A stretch of DNA of 39,528 nucleotides from Acholeplasmataceae bacterium (GCA_028685975.1 JAQUCY010000003.1:1-39528); one strand, 5' to 3'; counted from the first letter of the stretch, positions 28,090 to 36,320 are shown. Translations and numbers: made by a program. The notes: generated from the letters alone by a model not told the origin.

Positions 28090-28679
28090 TGGAATATTTA
28101 GGCATATTATTTGCATCATTAATTTCATCCATGCTCATTAACAACGTTCTACTTTCAACATTCTTAGGTATTTGTTCATTCTTAGGTGTTTCTAAGAAGA
28201 TGAGTAATGTTTGGGGGATGAGTGCCGCTGTTATTGTAGTAATGGTGATCTCAACTGCTATTACATATCCACTTTATTTCTATGTTTTAGTTCCACTTGG
28301 AATTGGCTATATTGACACTATCGCATTCATTTTAGTTATTGCGGCAGTCGTTCAATTGATTGAAATGTTATTAAAACGTTATATGGAAGGTTTATATAGA
28401 GGTTTAGGGGTTTACCTACCTCTAATTACAACTAACTGTGCTGTTTTAGGGATTGCATTAAGCGTATTAGATAAGAATTATGCAATGGACTATATGGACG
28501 CATTAGTGCTTACTTTAGGGAGTGCTTTAGGGTATGCATTAGTTATTATTTCATTTAGCGCAATTAGAATTAAATTAGATAGTAAAGATGTACCAAAAGC
28601 ATTTAAAGGAATGCCAATTGCACTTATTACTGCTTCATTAATGAGTTTAGCATTCTTAGGATTAGTAGGTTTAATTTAA
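28089..28679 (+). CDS. rnfA: Rnf complex subunit A
   Basis: ISSMLINNVLLSTFLGICSFLGVSKK; LGVYLPLITTNCAVLGIAL. Confidence 0.94.
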   Translation: MEYLGILFASLISSMLINNVLLSTFLGICSFLGVSKKMSNVWGMSAAVIVVMVISTAITYPLYFYVLVPLGIGYIDTIAFILVIAAVVQLIEMLLKRYMEGLYRGLGVYLPLITTNCAVLGIALSVLDKNYAMDYMDALVLTLGSALGYALVIISFSAIRIKLDSKDVPKAFKGMPIALITASLMSLAFLGLVGLI

Positions 28680-28879
28680 TGACGTTCTTATACGGCGTGC
28701 TTGTGGTAGCGGCTATTGTAGTATTTTATATAGTTATTTCTTATTATAATGGAAAAACAGAAGTCCCAGAAAGCTGTGAACAAGCCTATCATGAAGCTCA
28801 AGATTGTTCCGCTTGTGGATCAAAAAATAGCTGCGGAATCCGAAAAGCAATTATTGAAATGAAGGAGACTAATTTATGA
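28679..28879 (+). CDS. Small single-TM Cys-rich protein of unknown function, between rnfA and rnfB
   Basis: 66 aa; N-terminal hydrophobic helix then CEQAYHEAQDCSACGSKNSC (C-x9-C-x2-C-x5-C); abuts rnfA stop and overlaps the rnfB start. Confidence 0.8.
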   Translation: MTFLYGVLVVAAIVVFYIVISYYNGKTEVPESCEQAYHEAQDCSACGSKNSCGIRKAIIEMKETNL

Positions 28880-29193
28880 CAATATTATGGGCCACTCTTG
28901 TTATTGGTGGAATAGGGTTAATATTTGGTATCGTATTAGCATTTGCTGGTAAATATCTTACAGTTGAAGAAGACCCAAGAATTGAGACTGTAGCAAAAAT
29001 GCTACCTCAATATAATTGTGGTGCTTGTGGTACCCCTGGATGTCACGCATTTGCAGTAGAGATTGTTGCTGGTAGAGCAGGTACAGTTAAACGTTGTAAA
29101 CCTGGAAAAATGGACACAACCTATGTGCCAATTGTTGAATATTTGAAACAACATCCAAACCCAGATGGAACACCTGTAAATATCAAAATATAA
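28876..29193 (+). CDS. rnfB: Short RnfB-like subunit (TM + single 4Fe-4S domain, ferredoxin domains absent)
   Basis: EDPRIETVAKMLPQYNCGACGTPGCHAFAVEIVAGRAGTVKRCKPG matches the RnfB 4Fe-4S domain; stop at 29193 followed by a terminator. Confidence 0.88.
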   Translation: MTILWATLVIGGIGLIFGIVLAFAGKYLTVEEDPRIETVAKMLPQYNCGACGTPGCHAFAVEIVAGRAGTVKRCKPGKMDTTYVPIVEYLKQHPNPDGTPVNIKI

Positions 29194-29204
29194 TTAATAT
29201 AAAG

Positions 29205-29232
29205 CGACTATTTGATGGATAGTCGTTTTTTT
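29205..29232 (+). terminator. Rho-independent terminator after rnfB
   Basis: CGACTAT-ttgatgg-ATAGTCG followed by T7. Confidence 0.85.
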
Positions 29233-29314
29233 AATCGTTATTTTAAAGCATAAAACAATCAAAATTCTCGAGTAGATAGTATAATAAAATTATCTAATTA
29301 TTCGGAGGATTGTC

Positions 29315-29782
29315 ATGTTAACATTAGTTTTACAAAAACAAAAACAAAGAAAATATGTGTTTTCACTGATTGTTTTCTTTGTTCTGTTTTCGTTGATTTA
29401 TTATTTGTTAGATTACCTAAATGGTGGTTATGTAAAAATGAAAAATGATTACGGTATATATTTAGTAATTATTAACATCTTGCTAAATATCTTTATGTCA
29501 GCCTTATCAGCCTTTATGTTTAATCTATCTAAAGCATTGGTAGATTTAAATAGTAAAGAAGGTAAAGGCACCTTTATGACTTCAATATCAGTTTTATTTG
29601 GGATATTAACTTATGGATGTACCTCGTGTGTAATTGCGTTTTTTACAGCGATTGGAATAACTTTCGCGGTTGCAGTACTTCCTTTAGCAGGACTACCATA
29701 TAAATTAATTTCTTTGGTATTATTATTAATCGGGTTTATCTGGTTAATTAAAGAAATTAAAACAAGTAAATGTAAAATATAA
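29315..29782 (+). CDS. Hypothetical polytopic membrane protein with intramembrane CxxC (YGCTSC)
   Basis: 155 aa, about four hydrophobic segments; upstream GGAGG RBS and TATAAT; ends at shared terminator. Confidence 0.75.
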   Translation: MLTLVLQKQKQRKYVFSLIVFFVLFSLIYYLLDYLNGGYVKMKNDYGIYLVIINILLNIFMSALSAFMFNLSKALVDLNSKEGKGTFMTSISVLFGILTYGCTSCVIAFFTAIGITFAVAVLPLAGLPYKLISLVLLLIGFIWLIKEIKTSKCKI

Positions 29783-29785
29783 AAA

Positions 29786-29818
29786 GAAAACCGCTCATTT
29801 GACTCGAGCGGTTTTTTT
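29786..29818. terminator. Bidirectional terminator between convergent genes
   Basis: AAAACCGCTC-atttgact-GAGCGGTTTT with A-run upstream and T-run downstream. Confidence 0.85.
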
Positions 29819-30923
29819 AGTCCTCAGTGTATTTTTTTACTATTTTATTCATAGCAGGTAGGTAATATTCCATATCTTCAATTAGTTTCATTTGAACACG
29901 AGTTCTATCTAAATTATGATTAGGTCGTTTTATTTTAAAGTAAATATCCCCATTCAGATAGTCGCCCAAGAAACGCATACCTAATTCAAAAGTAATTAAA
30001 ATAGAACTAAAAGCTAAATGTTCTTTTTCATGTTGGGTTAGAGTGCCATTGACTTGGCTAACAAACCCTTTTGTAAAAGATTCAAATAGCGTGATATCAA
30101 AATTAACCTTCGATAAATCTGTTTCATCTTCAGTATTATGATTGGCACCAAATCTAATAGCGTCTCCAAAATCATATAATAATGAACCTGGCATCACAGT
30201 ATCCAAATCAATAACACAAACACTTTTACCGGAATCAGGATCAATCAAAACATTATCAAGTTTTGTGTCATTATGGGTAATACGTGTAGGGATTAACCCG
30301 TTTTTCATTAAATCTGTAACTATCGGTGCATAATGCTTTCGACTTAAGAAAAAGTTTATTTCTGGTTGAACTAATTTAGCGCGATCCATTATATCTGCTT
30401 TAACTGAGCTTTCAAAACTCTCGTATCGTTTATGAGTATGATGAAAATTTGGAATAGTTTCATATAGGTTGGATGGATCTAAACCGTCCAACATATGTTG
30501 AAATCTTCCAAAAGCAACACCGGTTTCTTCAAAAACATCGTTAGAGTCTACATTATCATACGAGATTCCATTATGGATAAAAACAAACATACGCCAATAT
30601 GTATTTTTATCAGCGTCATAATAATAGGATGTCTCGTCTTTTGTGTTAACGATGGTTAAACTTTCTACCAAAGGATCTTTACCGCTTTTGATAAGTTGAT
30701 CATGCAAAGTGTCCAAAACAACACTCACATTATGCATGACTTGTTCGATATGTTTAAAAACACCATTATTAAATTTTTGAAGCAAATAATTGTGTTTGGT
30801 TCCGTTATGATTGGTAGTGATTTTAAATGTGTCGTGAATAAGACCATTTCCATGGTAACATTGGTGTTCAAAGACACCCAACACTTTAAAATGTTGTAAA
30901 ACTGATTCGATTTCTTTATTCAT
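29817..30923 (-). CDS. Aminoglycoside-phosphotransferase-fold kinase, NahK (N-acetylhexosamine 1-kinase)-like
   Basis: GNGLIHDTFKITT, YLLQKFNNGVFKHIEQVMHNV, catalytic THNDTKLDNVLID, VIDLDTVMPGSLLYDFGDAIRFGAN. Confidence 0.78.
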   Translation of the reverse strand: MNKEIESVLQHFKVLGVFEHQCYHGNGLIHDTFKITTNHNGTKHNYLLQKFNNGVFKHIEQVMHNVSVVLDTLHDQLIKSGKDPLVESLTIVNTKDETSYYYDADKNTYWRMFVFIHNGISYDNVDSNDVFEETGVAFGRFQHMLDGLDPSNLYETIPNFHHTHKRYESFESSVKADIMDRAKLVQPEINFFLSRKHYAPIVTDLMKNGLIPTRITHNDTKLDNVLIDPDSGKSVCVIDLDTVMPGSLLYDFGDAIRFGANHNTEDETDLSKVNFDITLFESFTKGFVSQVNGTLTQHEKEHLAFSSILITFELGMRFLGDYLNGDIYFKIKRPNHNLDRTRVQMKLIEDMEYYLPAMNKIVKKYTED

Positions 30924-30965
30924 AATTAACCTCTAGATTTTGTTTTACTTTATTTGACAGTATCT

Positions 30966-30995
30966 TATTTTAATATAAATTTTAATTATTGTCAA
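30966..30995 (-). promoter_or_regulatory. Putative promoter of the NahK-like gene (minus strand TTGACA-N17-TAAAAT)
   Basis: Minus-strand TTGACA at 30995-30990, 17-nt spacer, TAAAAT. Confidence 0.5.
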
Positions 30996-31182
30996 CAGTA
31001 ACTTTTATCGCATTTTTAAGCCTTAAAATAGTCATTAGATATAATCAATATAAATATCATTAATTTTTATTTTTTAGTATTATAATTATAGTTAAATGGT
31101 TTATAAAACAAAATATAGGGTATCATAATAAAAAATTGTAAGGTGTAAATATCATAAGAGCGTTTTACTCCACTAAGGCTTC

Positions 31183-31210
31183 TTTACAAAAGACGATATT
31201 ATGATATAAT
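31183..31210 (+). promoter_or_regulatory. Putative promoter TTTACA-N16-TATAAT with extended -10, upstream of apbE
   Basis: TTTACA 31183-31188; TGATATAAT 31202-31210. Confidence 0.6.
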
Positions 31211-31234
31211 GTTTTAGTGAAATGAGCAATTAAA

Positions 31235-32338
31235 ATGAAAATAAAACGACAAAAATCATCTAAAAAAATAATAATCTTTATTATCACAATAACCCTATCG
31301 CTAGGTCTTTTTGGTTGTAAAAACGATAAAAAAACTGAAGTTTCAGCTATTTTTGACGATTTGATGGGGACCTCTATTAGTGTTAAACTATATGATGCAA
31401 CTCAAGAAGACATAGATGAGATAGAAAGAATTTACTCTCTTTATTCGCAGTTAACGACAAACTTTGATAGAAACCTATTTGATTCAAATAGTGAATATTA
31501 TGACTTAGAAAACATATACACAATCAACTTAAACAGAGGAATAAAACCTGTTACAGTTAGAAAAGAATTATTTGATTTAATTAAGTACGCCATTTATTTG
31601 ACCGAACAGACAAATGGCTACTTTAATGTTGGGGTTGGAGAAGCAATTGATATTTGGAAAAAAGTTATTGAATCTAGAGAACTATATCTTGATCCGGAAA
31701 TAACTGAAGCTGAATACAATAAAATCATTAATGATATTGAGGCAGTCGGGCAAGTAGACTTATCGAAGGTTATATTAAATGAAAATGACTTGAGTGTCTA
31801 TATTGAAGACTCTAATGTAAAACTCGACTTAGGAGCAATCGCTAAAGGCTATGCAACCCAATTGGTAATAGACTATCTTGAAAGTCAAAATATTACAGAT
31901 TATATGATTAATGCTGGAAATAGTAACGTTGCCTTAGGTGAACACCCTGAAAATAGAGCTTACAGGATTGGTTTAACAGATTCACTAGGTTATTATAAAA
32001 ACGGATTTATTGGAATCGTATCATTAAATAATAAACACGTTGTAACAAGTGGTAACTACGAACAATTTGTTACCTATGAGGGTGTTATTTATCACCATAT
32101 TATTTCGCCATATGATTATTTACCTAAAGCATATTATACTTCAGTGGTATTAATCGGAGACGATGCAGGATTACTAGATGCTTACTCTACTGCGGTTTAT
32201 TCAATGTCAGTTGATGTGGCAATTGATTTTTTAGAAACGAATGAGCTTGATTATATATTATACCTTCAAGAAAACAATCAAATCTTGACCAATTTAACAG
32301 AACCAGAATTTGAAATATCAGAGGTTAAAACAAATTAG
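31235..32338 (+). CDS. apbE: FAD:protein FMN transferase (ApbE), lipoprotein
   Basis: Lipobox LGLFGC; FDDLMGTSISVKLY, FNVGVGEAIDIWK, VKLDLGAIAKGYATQLVIDYL, MINAGNSNVALGEHP. Confidence 0.92.
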   Translation: MKIKRQKSSKKIIIFIITITLSLGLFGCKNDKKTEVSAIFDDLMGTSISVKLYDATQEDIDEIERIYSLYSQLTTNFDRNLFDSNSEYYDLENIYTINLNRGIKPVTVRKELFDLIKYAIYLTEQTNGYFNVGVGEAIDIWKKVIESRELYLDPEITEAEYNKIINDIEAVGQVDLSKVILNENDLSVYIEDSNVKLDLGAIAKGYATQLVIDYLESQNITDYMINAGNSNVALGEHPENRAYRIGLTDSLGYYKNGFIGIVSLNNKHVVTSGNYEQFVTYEGVIYHHIISPYDYLPKAYYTSVVLIGDDAGLLDAYSTAVYSMSVDVAIDFLETNELDYILYLQENNQILTNLTEPEFEISEVKTN

Positions 32339-32356
32339 TCAAAATTTTAAAGGATT

Positions 32357-32860
32357 ATGTCTGTGAAAATTAAAAATAAGCCACAATTTTATCGTGATCT
32401 TATACTAATTAGTGTTGTCCTAATAGTTGTTTTTGGGATATACTTTTTTAGTTTATTTAACCGCACAAAAGGTGAAATGGCGCATATCCAATATGACAAT
32501 AAAATTTTATTTAGTATTAATTTAGAAGATGGGTTAAGAGAAAGCAGAACTTCTACCTACATTGTTACTTCAATGCCGGTTATTGATGGCGATAAGCTTT
32601 TAATTAATGGTGTGGAAGACACGAGATTAGATACTGGTGATGGTGTCATTGTTTTCGAAAACATTTATGTAATTAAAGGACGTTTGGGTTATGTCTTATT
32701 AGAATATTCACCTGTAAAAAAAATGATTCAAGTGGTTGAAGAAACAAGTCCATATAATATTTGTAGTAACCAAGGCTTTTCTAATAGCGCACCAATTGTT
32801 TGTTTGCCTAATTATGTGACCATAGTTTTTGGTGATATTGATGTGGATGTGATAATGTGA
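32357..32860 (+). CDS. NusG domain II-containing membrane-anchored protein
   Basis: N-terminal TM; VIKGRLGYVLLEYSPVKK...NICSNQGFSNSAPIVCLPNYVTIVF resembles the NusG-II C-terminal pattern. Confidence 0.8.
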   Translation: MSVKIKNKPQFYRDLILISVVLIVVFGIYFFSLFNRTKGEMAHIQYDNKILFSINLEDGLRESRTSTYIVTSMPVIDGDKLLINGVEDTRLDTGDGVIVFENIYVIKGRLGYVLLEYSPVKKMIQVVEETSPYNICSNQGFSNSAPIVCLPNYVTIVFGDIDVDVIM

Positions 32861-33378
32861 AAGCTAAAAGAATGAGTGTTAAAAAACTAGTAACATTATC
32901 GATTATGGTCGCGATAGCGGTTGTGGTAAATATTGTTGAATCGTTTATTCCGATTGTGCCAGGAACAGCTTTTAAAATTGGTTTTGCGAATATTATAACC
33001 TTAATCGTAGCTTATGCATATGGACCAAAAGAAGCCATAACAGTGGGTTTGCTGAGAATATTTATTGGAGGGTTATTAAGCCCTTCTGGGTTTGGTCCAA
33101 CTTTCATGTTAAGCTTCAGTGGCGGATTGTTTTCTATCATGGCAGTGGTGGTTTTAAGAATCATTAATAAAAATGGTCTCATTGCAGTATCAATGGTTAG
33201 TTCAGTAATGCATGTTGTTGGTCAGATTTTAGCAGCATCCTTCTTGTTGACAGATGTGGTTGCTTATTATGCACCAATTATGTTAGTATTAAGTGTTCCA
33301 GCGGGAATATTAACTGGCTTTCTTGCTGATAGGTTCCTAAAGGTGACTGAAGGATGGTTCCAAGAAAAAAAATACTAA
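32857..33378 (+). CDS. Gx transporter family protein (HepS component I-like, ECF-type membrane protein)
   Basis: VAIAVVVNIVESFIPIVPGTAFKIGFANIITLIVAYAYGPKEAITVGLLRIFIGGLLSPS; follows the NusG-II protein. Confidence 0.82.
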   Translation: MKAKRMSVKKLVTLSIMVAIAVVVNIVESFIPIVPGTAFKIGFANIITLIVAYAYGPKEAITVGLLRIFIGGLLSPSGFGPTFMLSFSGGLFSIMAVVVLRIINKNGLIAVSMVSSVMHVVGQILAASFLLTDVVAYYAPIMLVLSVPAGILTGFLADRFLKVTEGWFQEKKY

Positions 33379-33427
33379 TTCCATTAAATTAAAATAGATA
33401 AGATAAGATACATTCTAGAGATGTAAC

Positions 33428-33469
33428 AATAATTATTAAGCCTAAAGTCGTTTGATAATTATTATTTTT
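33428..33469 (+). terminator. AT-rich hairpin, possible terminator after Gx transporter gene
   Basis: AATAATTAT ... ATAATTATT followed by atttttat. Confidence 0.45.
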
Positions 33470-33561
33470 ATCGCCTCATTATTAAATATTTATCATTTAT
33501 AATATTAGTAAAGTATTTAAAATACAAAAAATGTTTGAATAAAATGAAAGAAGGTTCTTAA

Positions 33562-36141
33562 ATGAAACATTTTAGATTCTTGGTATTACTTTTGGTTTTA
33601 TTGTTGGTCGGTTGTACAAAATTGAATATCGACGACATTAAAGACGAAATTGTCATTGGATATGTTAGCGATGATAATCAAAATTCGGTCCAAAACGATC
33701 TTACACTACCTACTGTAGTTGAAGGTATTGAAATTACTTGGACAAGTGATAGTGAATTTGTTGTTATTAAGGATAACAAGGCTGTTGTAGAACGTCAAGA
33801 TGTAGATGTTACGGTTACTTTAACAGCAACATTTGAGTTTAGGGGAAAAACTGAAAGTGTTGACTTTGAAGTTATTCTTAAAAAGTTGGAAACAGCTCAA
33901 TTTGATATTGAGGCATTTAGAAGTTTTTTAGATATTCCAAATAGTACTTTTGTAAACCTCACTTTAGCAACCAGTTATGAAAACAACTTAATTACTTGGT
34001 CATCATCAAATGAAGATGTTTTAAGTAATGAAGGGGTTGTTTCAAGAAAAGATAATGATGAAACGGTAGTTTTAACAGCGACTGTTACGGTAGATGGCGA
34101 AATACAAACCGTAGATTTTGAGGTCATTGTTTTAAAAGTAGATGTTGAAAATCCGGATTATTATACATCCTTAAATAAAATCACATTACCAGCAACTACG
34201 ATAGTTCATTTAGAATTACCATCAACGATTGATGGGTATGATTTATCATGGATTAGCGATAATGATGCTATTAGCTCTACTGGTCTTGTGACAAGACAAA
34301 CAGAAGATGTAATCGTTACATTAACTGCAACGATTGTTGAAAAACCATCATTTACAAAATCATTCACGGTGACGGTTTTAAAAGAAGAAGATACGATTAT
34401 TGATTATGATATTATTCTTAATAAGATCACCATACCAACTCATGCAAGTACTAATTTAGTTTTACCAACCCTTATTGATGATGTTGAATTAACATGGTTT
34501 AGTAATCATTCTTCCATTACAGATAGTGGTATAGTTATTAGACAAGCTGAAGATGTAACGGTAACATTAACGGTTAAAGTTATTGAAGATATGACATTCT
34601 TTAAAACATTTGATGTTGTTGTTAATAAAAGAGCTGATTACCCAATCAGCAATCACATGCCAATTGCAGATGTTAGAGAAAAAACTCAAGGTGCTGCTGT
34701 CAAAATTCAAGGTGTCGTAACAAGTTTAATGTCTAATGGTAATTACTCAATCCAGGATTCCAGTGGGGCGATACCAGTTTATTTTGGTAAAGATAAAAAT
34801 AACGCACTTGTAACCGGAACTGAATATGTTATTGAAGGCGAATTAGGTTCTTTTCAAGGATTGATTCAAATTATTAATCCAAAAATCATTGAAACACTGG
34901 GCAATAAAACATTACCTGAAGGTATTGATATAACAGGTTATTCATTAGAATTTGAGGATATTACTTTATTTGAAGCGAATATTGTAACCTATTTTGGTTT
35001 AGAGGTAACTGCCAAAGATAGTGATAGTAATGCATTAGAGTTAGTGTTAAAGAATGATGCTAATGAAACAACGATGGTTAGACTAGACCAAAGAGTAAAC
35101 GATTCACCATATCCGTTTACCGATATTAAGGTTGGAGAAATAGTTGATTTATTTAATGTAACACTAGGACAATACACTGGCGAAGCGCAGTTGTTGTTCA
35201 CTAGAAGAAGTTCTATTGAAGCAAGACCTAAAAACCCTGAAATTATCAGTATCTACGGAACCAATAGTAAGAATTTTATTGTAGGAGAAGCTGAACCAAA
35301 TTTATTAGAAGGTATTACAGCTAAGAATGGTTTTAATACAGATTTCACACATTTATTAGATGTTGATGATTCATTGGTTAATCTAAATGTAACAGGTAAT
35401 TATAAAGTTACAGTATACTTAACAACTGATTCTAGTGTTTTTGCAACGTATACCTTATATGTAAGAAAACCAGCTGAACCAGGTGTTTATGAAGGTTATT
35501 ATGAAAGATTAGATGGCTTAACTGGAGTTGAGTTGAATAATGAACTTAGAGATCTTATTCGGAATACAGGAATATCAACGGGTTCAACCAGTCAAGTTAA
35601 GTCTGTGGATAAGGTTGGAACAAGTTATTATTTGATTTATGAAGATATGGGTTCCTATGGAAATAGAGAACACGTTTGGCCAAATTCTAAATTAGGTTCA
35701 GTAAAGTATGACCTTCATAATTTAAGAGCTGCCAAAGTAAGTACAAATTCAGATAGAGGTAATGTACCTTTTGTGGATAATAATAAACCATTTACCGGTT
35801 CATCACCATACGAAGAAAAGGCTTCAGGTTGGTACCCAGGAGATAAACATATTGGTGATGTGGCAAGAATTGTTTTCTATATTTCTATTAGAGAAAAGCT
35901 ATCCTTAAACTTAGTAGGGAATGTTAATTTATTCTTAGAGTGGCATGAACTTGATCCAGTGGATGACTTTGAAATTAATCGAAACGATAAGATCTTTGAG
36001 ATTCAAAATAATAGAAATCCATTCATTGATCACCCAGAATTAGCTCAAATTTATTTTGGAAACGGCACTATGTCAACCACATTAGCATTATTGGATTTAA
36101 CATTCGATATGTTTAGTTATAATAGAAATTACGCAATTTAA
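33562..36141 (+). CDS. Surface lipoprotein with tandem Ig-like repeats, OB-fold-like region and C-terminal endonuclease I (His-Me finger) domain
   Basis: Lipobox LLLVGC; four repeats of the (I/L)(T/S)W.S(N/D)...G.V.R...D(V)TVTLTA type; VKIQGVVTSLMSNGNYSIQDSSGAIPVYF; NREHVWPNSKLG, DLHNLRAAKVSTNSDRGNVPF, EWHELDPVDDFEINRNDKIFEIQNNRNPFIDHPEL. Confidence 0.9.
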   Translation: MKHFRFLVLLLVLLLVGCTKLNIDDIKDEIVIGYVSDDNQNSVQNDLTLPTVVEGIEITWTSDSEFVVIKDNKAVVERQDVDVTVTLTATFEFRGKTESVDFEVILKKLETAQFDIEAFRSFLDIPNSTFVNLTLATSYENNLITWSSSNEDVLSNEGVVSRKDNDETVVLTATVTVDGEIQTVDFEVIVLKVDVENPDYYTSLNKITLPATTIVHLELPSTIDGYDLSWISDNDAISSTGLVTRQTEDVIVTLTATIVEKPSFTKSFTVTVLKEEDTIIDYDIILNKITIPTHASTNLVLPTLIDDVELTWFSNHSSITDSGIVIRQAEDVTVTLTVKVIEDMTFFKTFDVVVNKRADYPISNHMPIADVREKTQGAAVKIQGVVTSLMSNGNYSIQDSSGAIPVYFGKDKNNALVTGTEYVIEGELGSFQGLIQIINPKIIETLGNKTLPEGIDITGYSLEFEDITLFEANIVTYFGLEVTAKDSDSNALELVLKNDANETTMVRLDQRVNDSPYPFTDIKVGEIVDLFNVTLGQYTGEAQLLFTRRSSIEARPKNPEIISIYGTNSKNFIVGEAEPNLLEGITAKNGFNTDFTHLLDVDDSLVNLNVTGNYKVTVYLTTDSSVFATYTLYVRKPAEPGVYEGYYERLDGLTGVELNNELRDLIRNTGISTGSTSQVKSVDKVGTSYYLIYEDMGSYGNREHVWPNSKLGSVKYDLHNLRAAKVSTNSDRGNVPFVDNNKPFTGSSPYEEKASGWYPGDKHIGDVARIVFYISIREKLSLNLVGNVNLFLEWHELDPVDDFEINRNDKIFEIQNNRNPFIDHPELAQIYFGNGTMSTTLALLDLTFDMFSYNRNYAI

Positions 36142-36162
36142 AAAGTTAATTAAAGGTAACCT

Positions 36163-36201
36163 AAAAAAGTAGAACTAATACTCAAAAGTTCTACTTTTTT
36201 T
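36163..36201 (+). terminator. Rho-independent terminator after endonuclease lipoprotein
   Basis: AAAAAAGTAGAACT-aatactcaaa-AGTTCTACTTTTTT perfect 14-bp stem. Confidence 0.85.
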
Positions 36202-36320
36202 CTTGTAAAATAATGATTTTTAGTCATTAAATTTAATTTGGTTTTACACGCAATCTAGCGGATAAAATATCATTTTCAAATTAGAAAGAAAAATATTTTT
36301 AAAATAATTTAGAAAAACTA

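Noticed and set aside
31136-31190. TTGTAAGG ... CTTTACAA imperfect inverted repeat upstream of apbE
   Set aside because: Short arms in AT-rich DNA overlapping the predicted -35; compatible with chance
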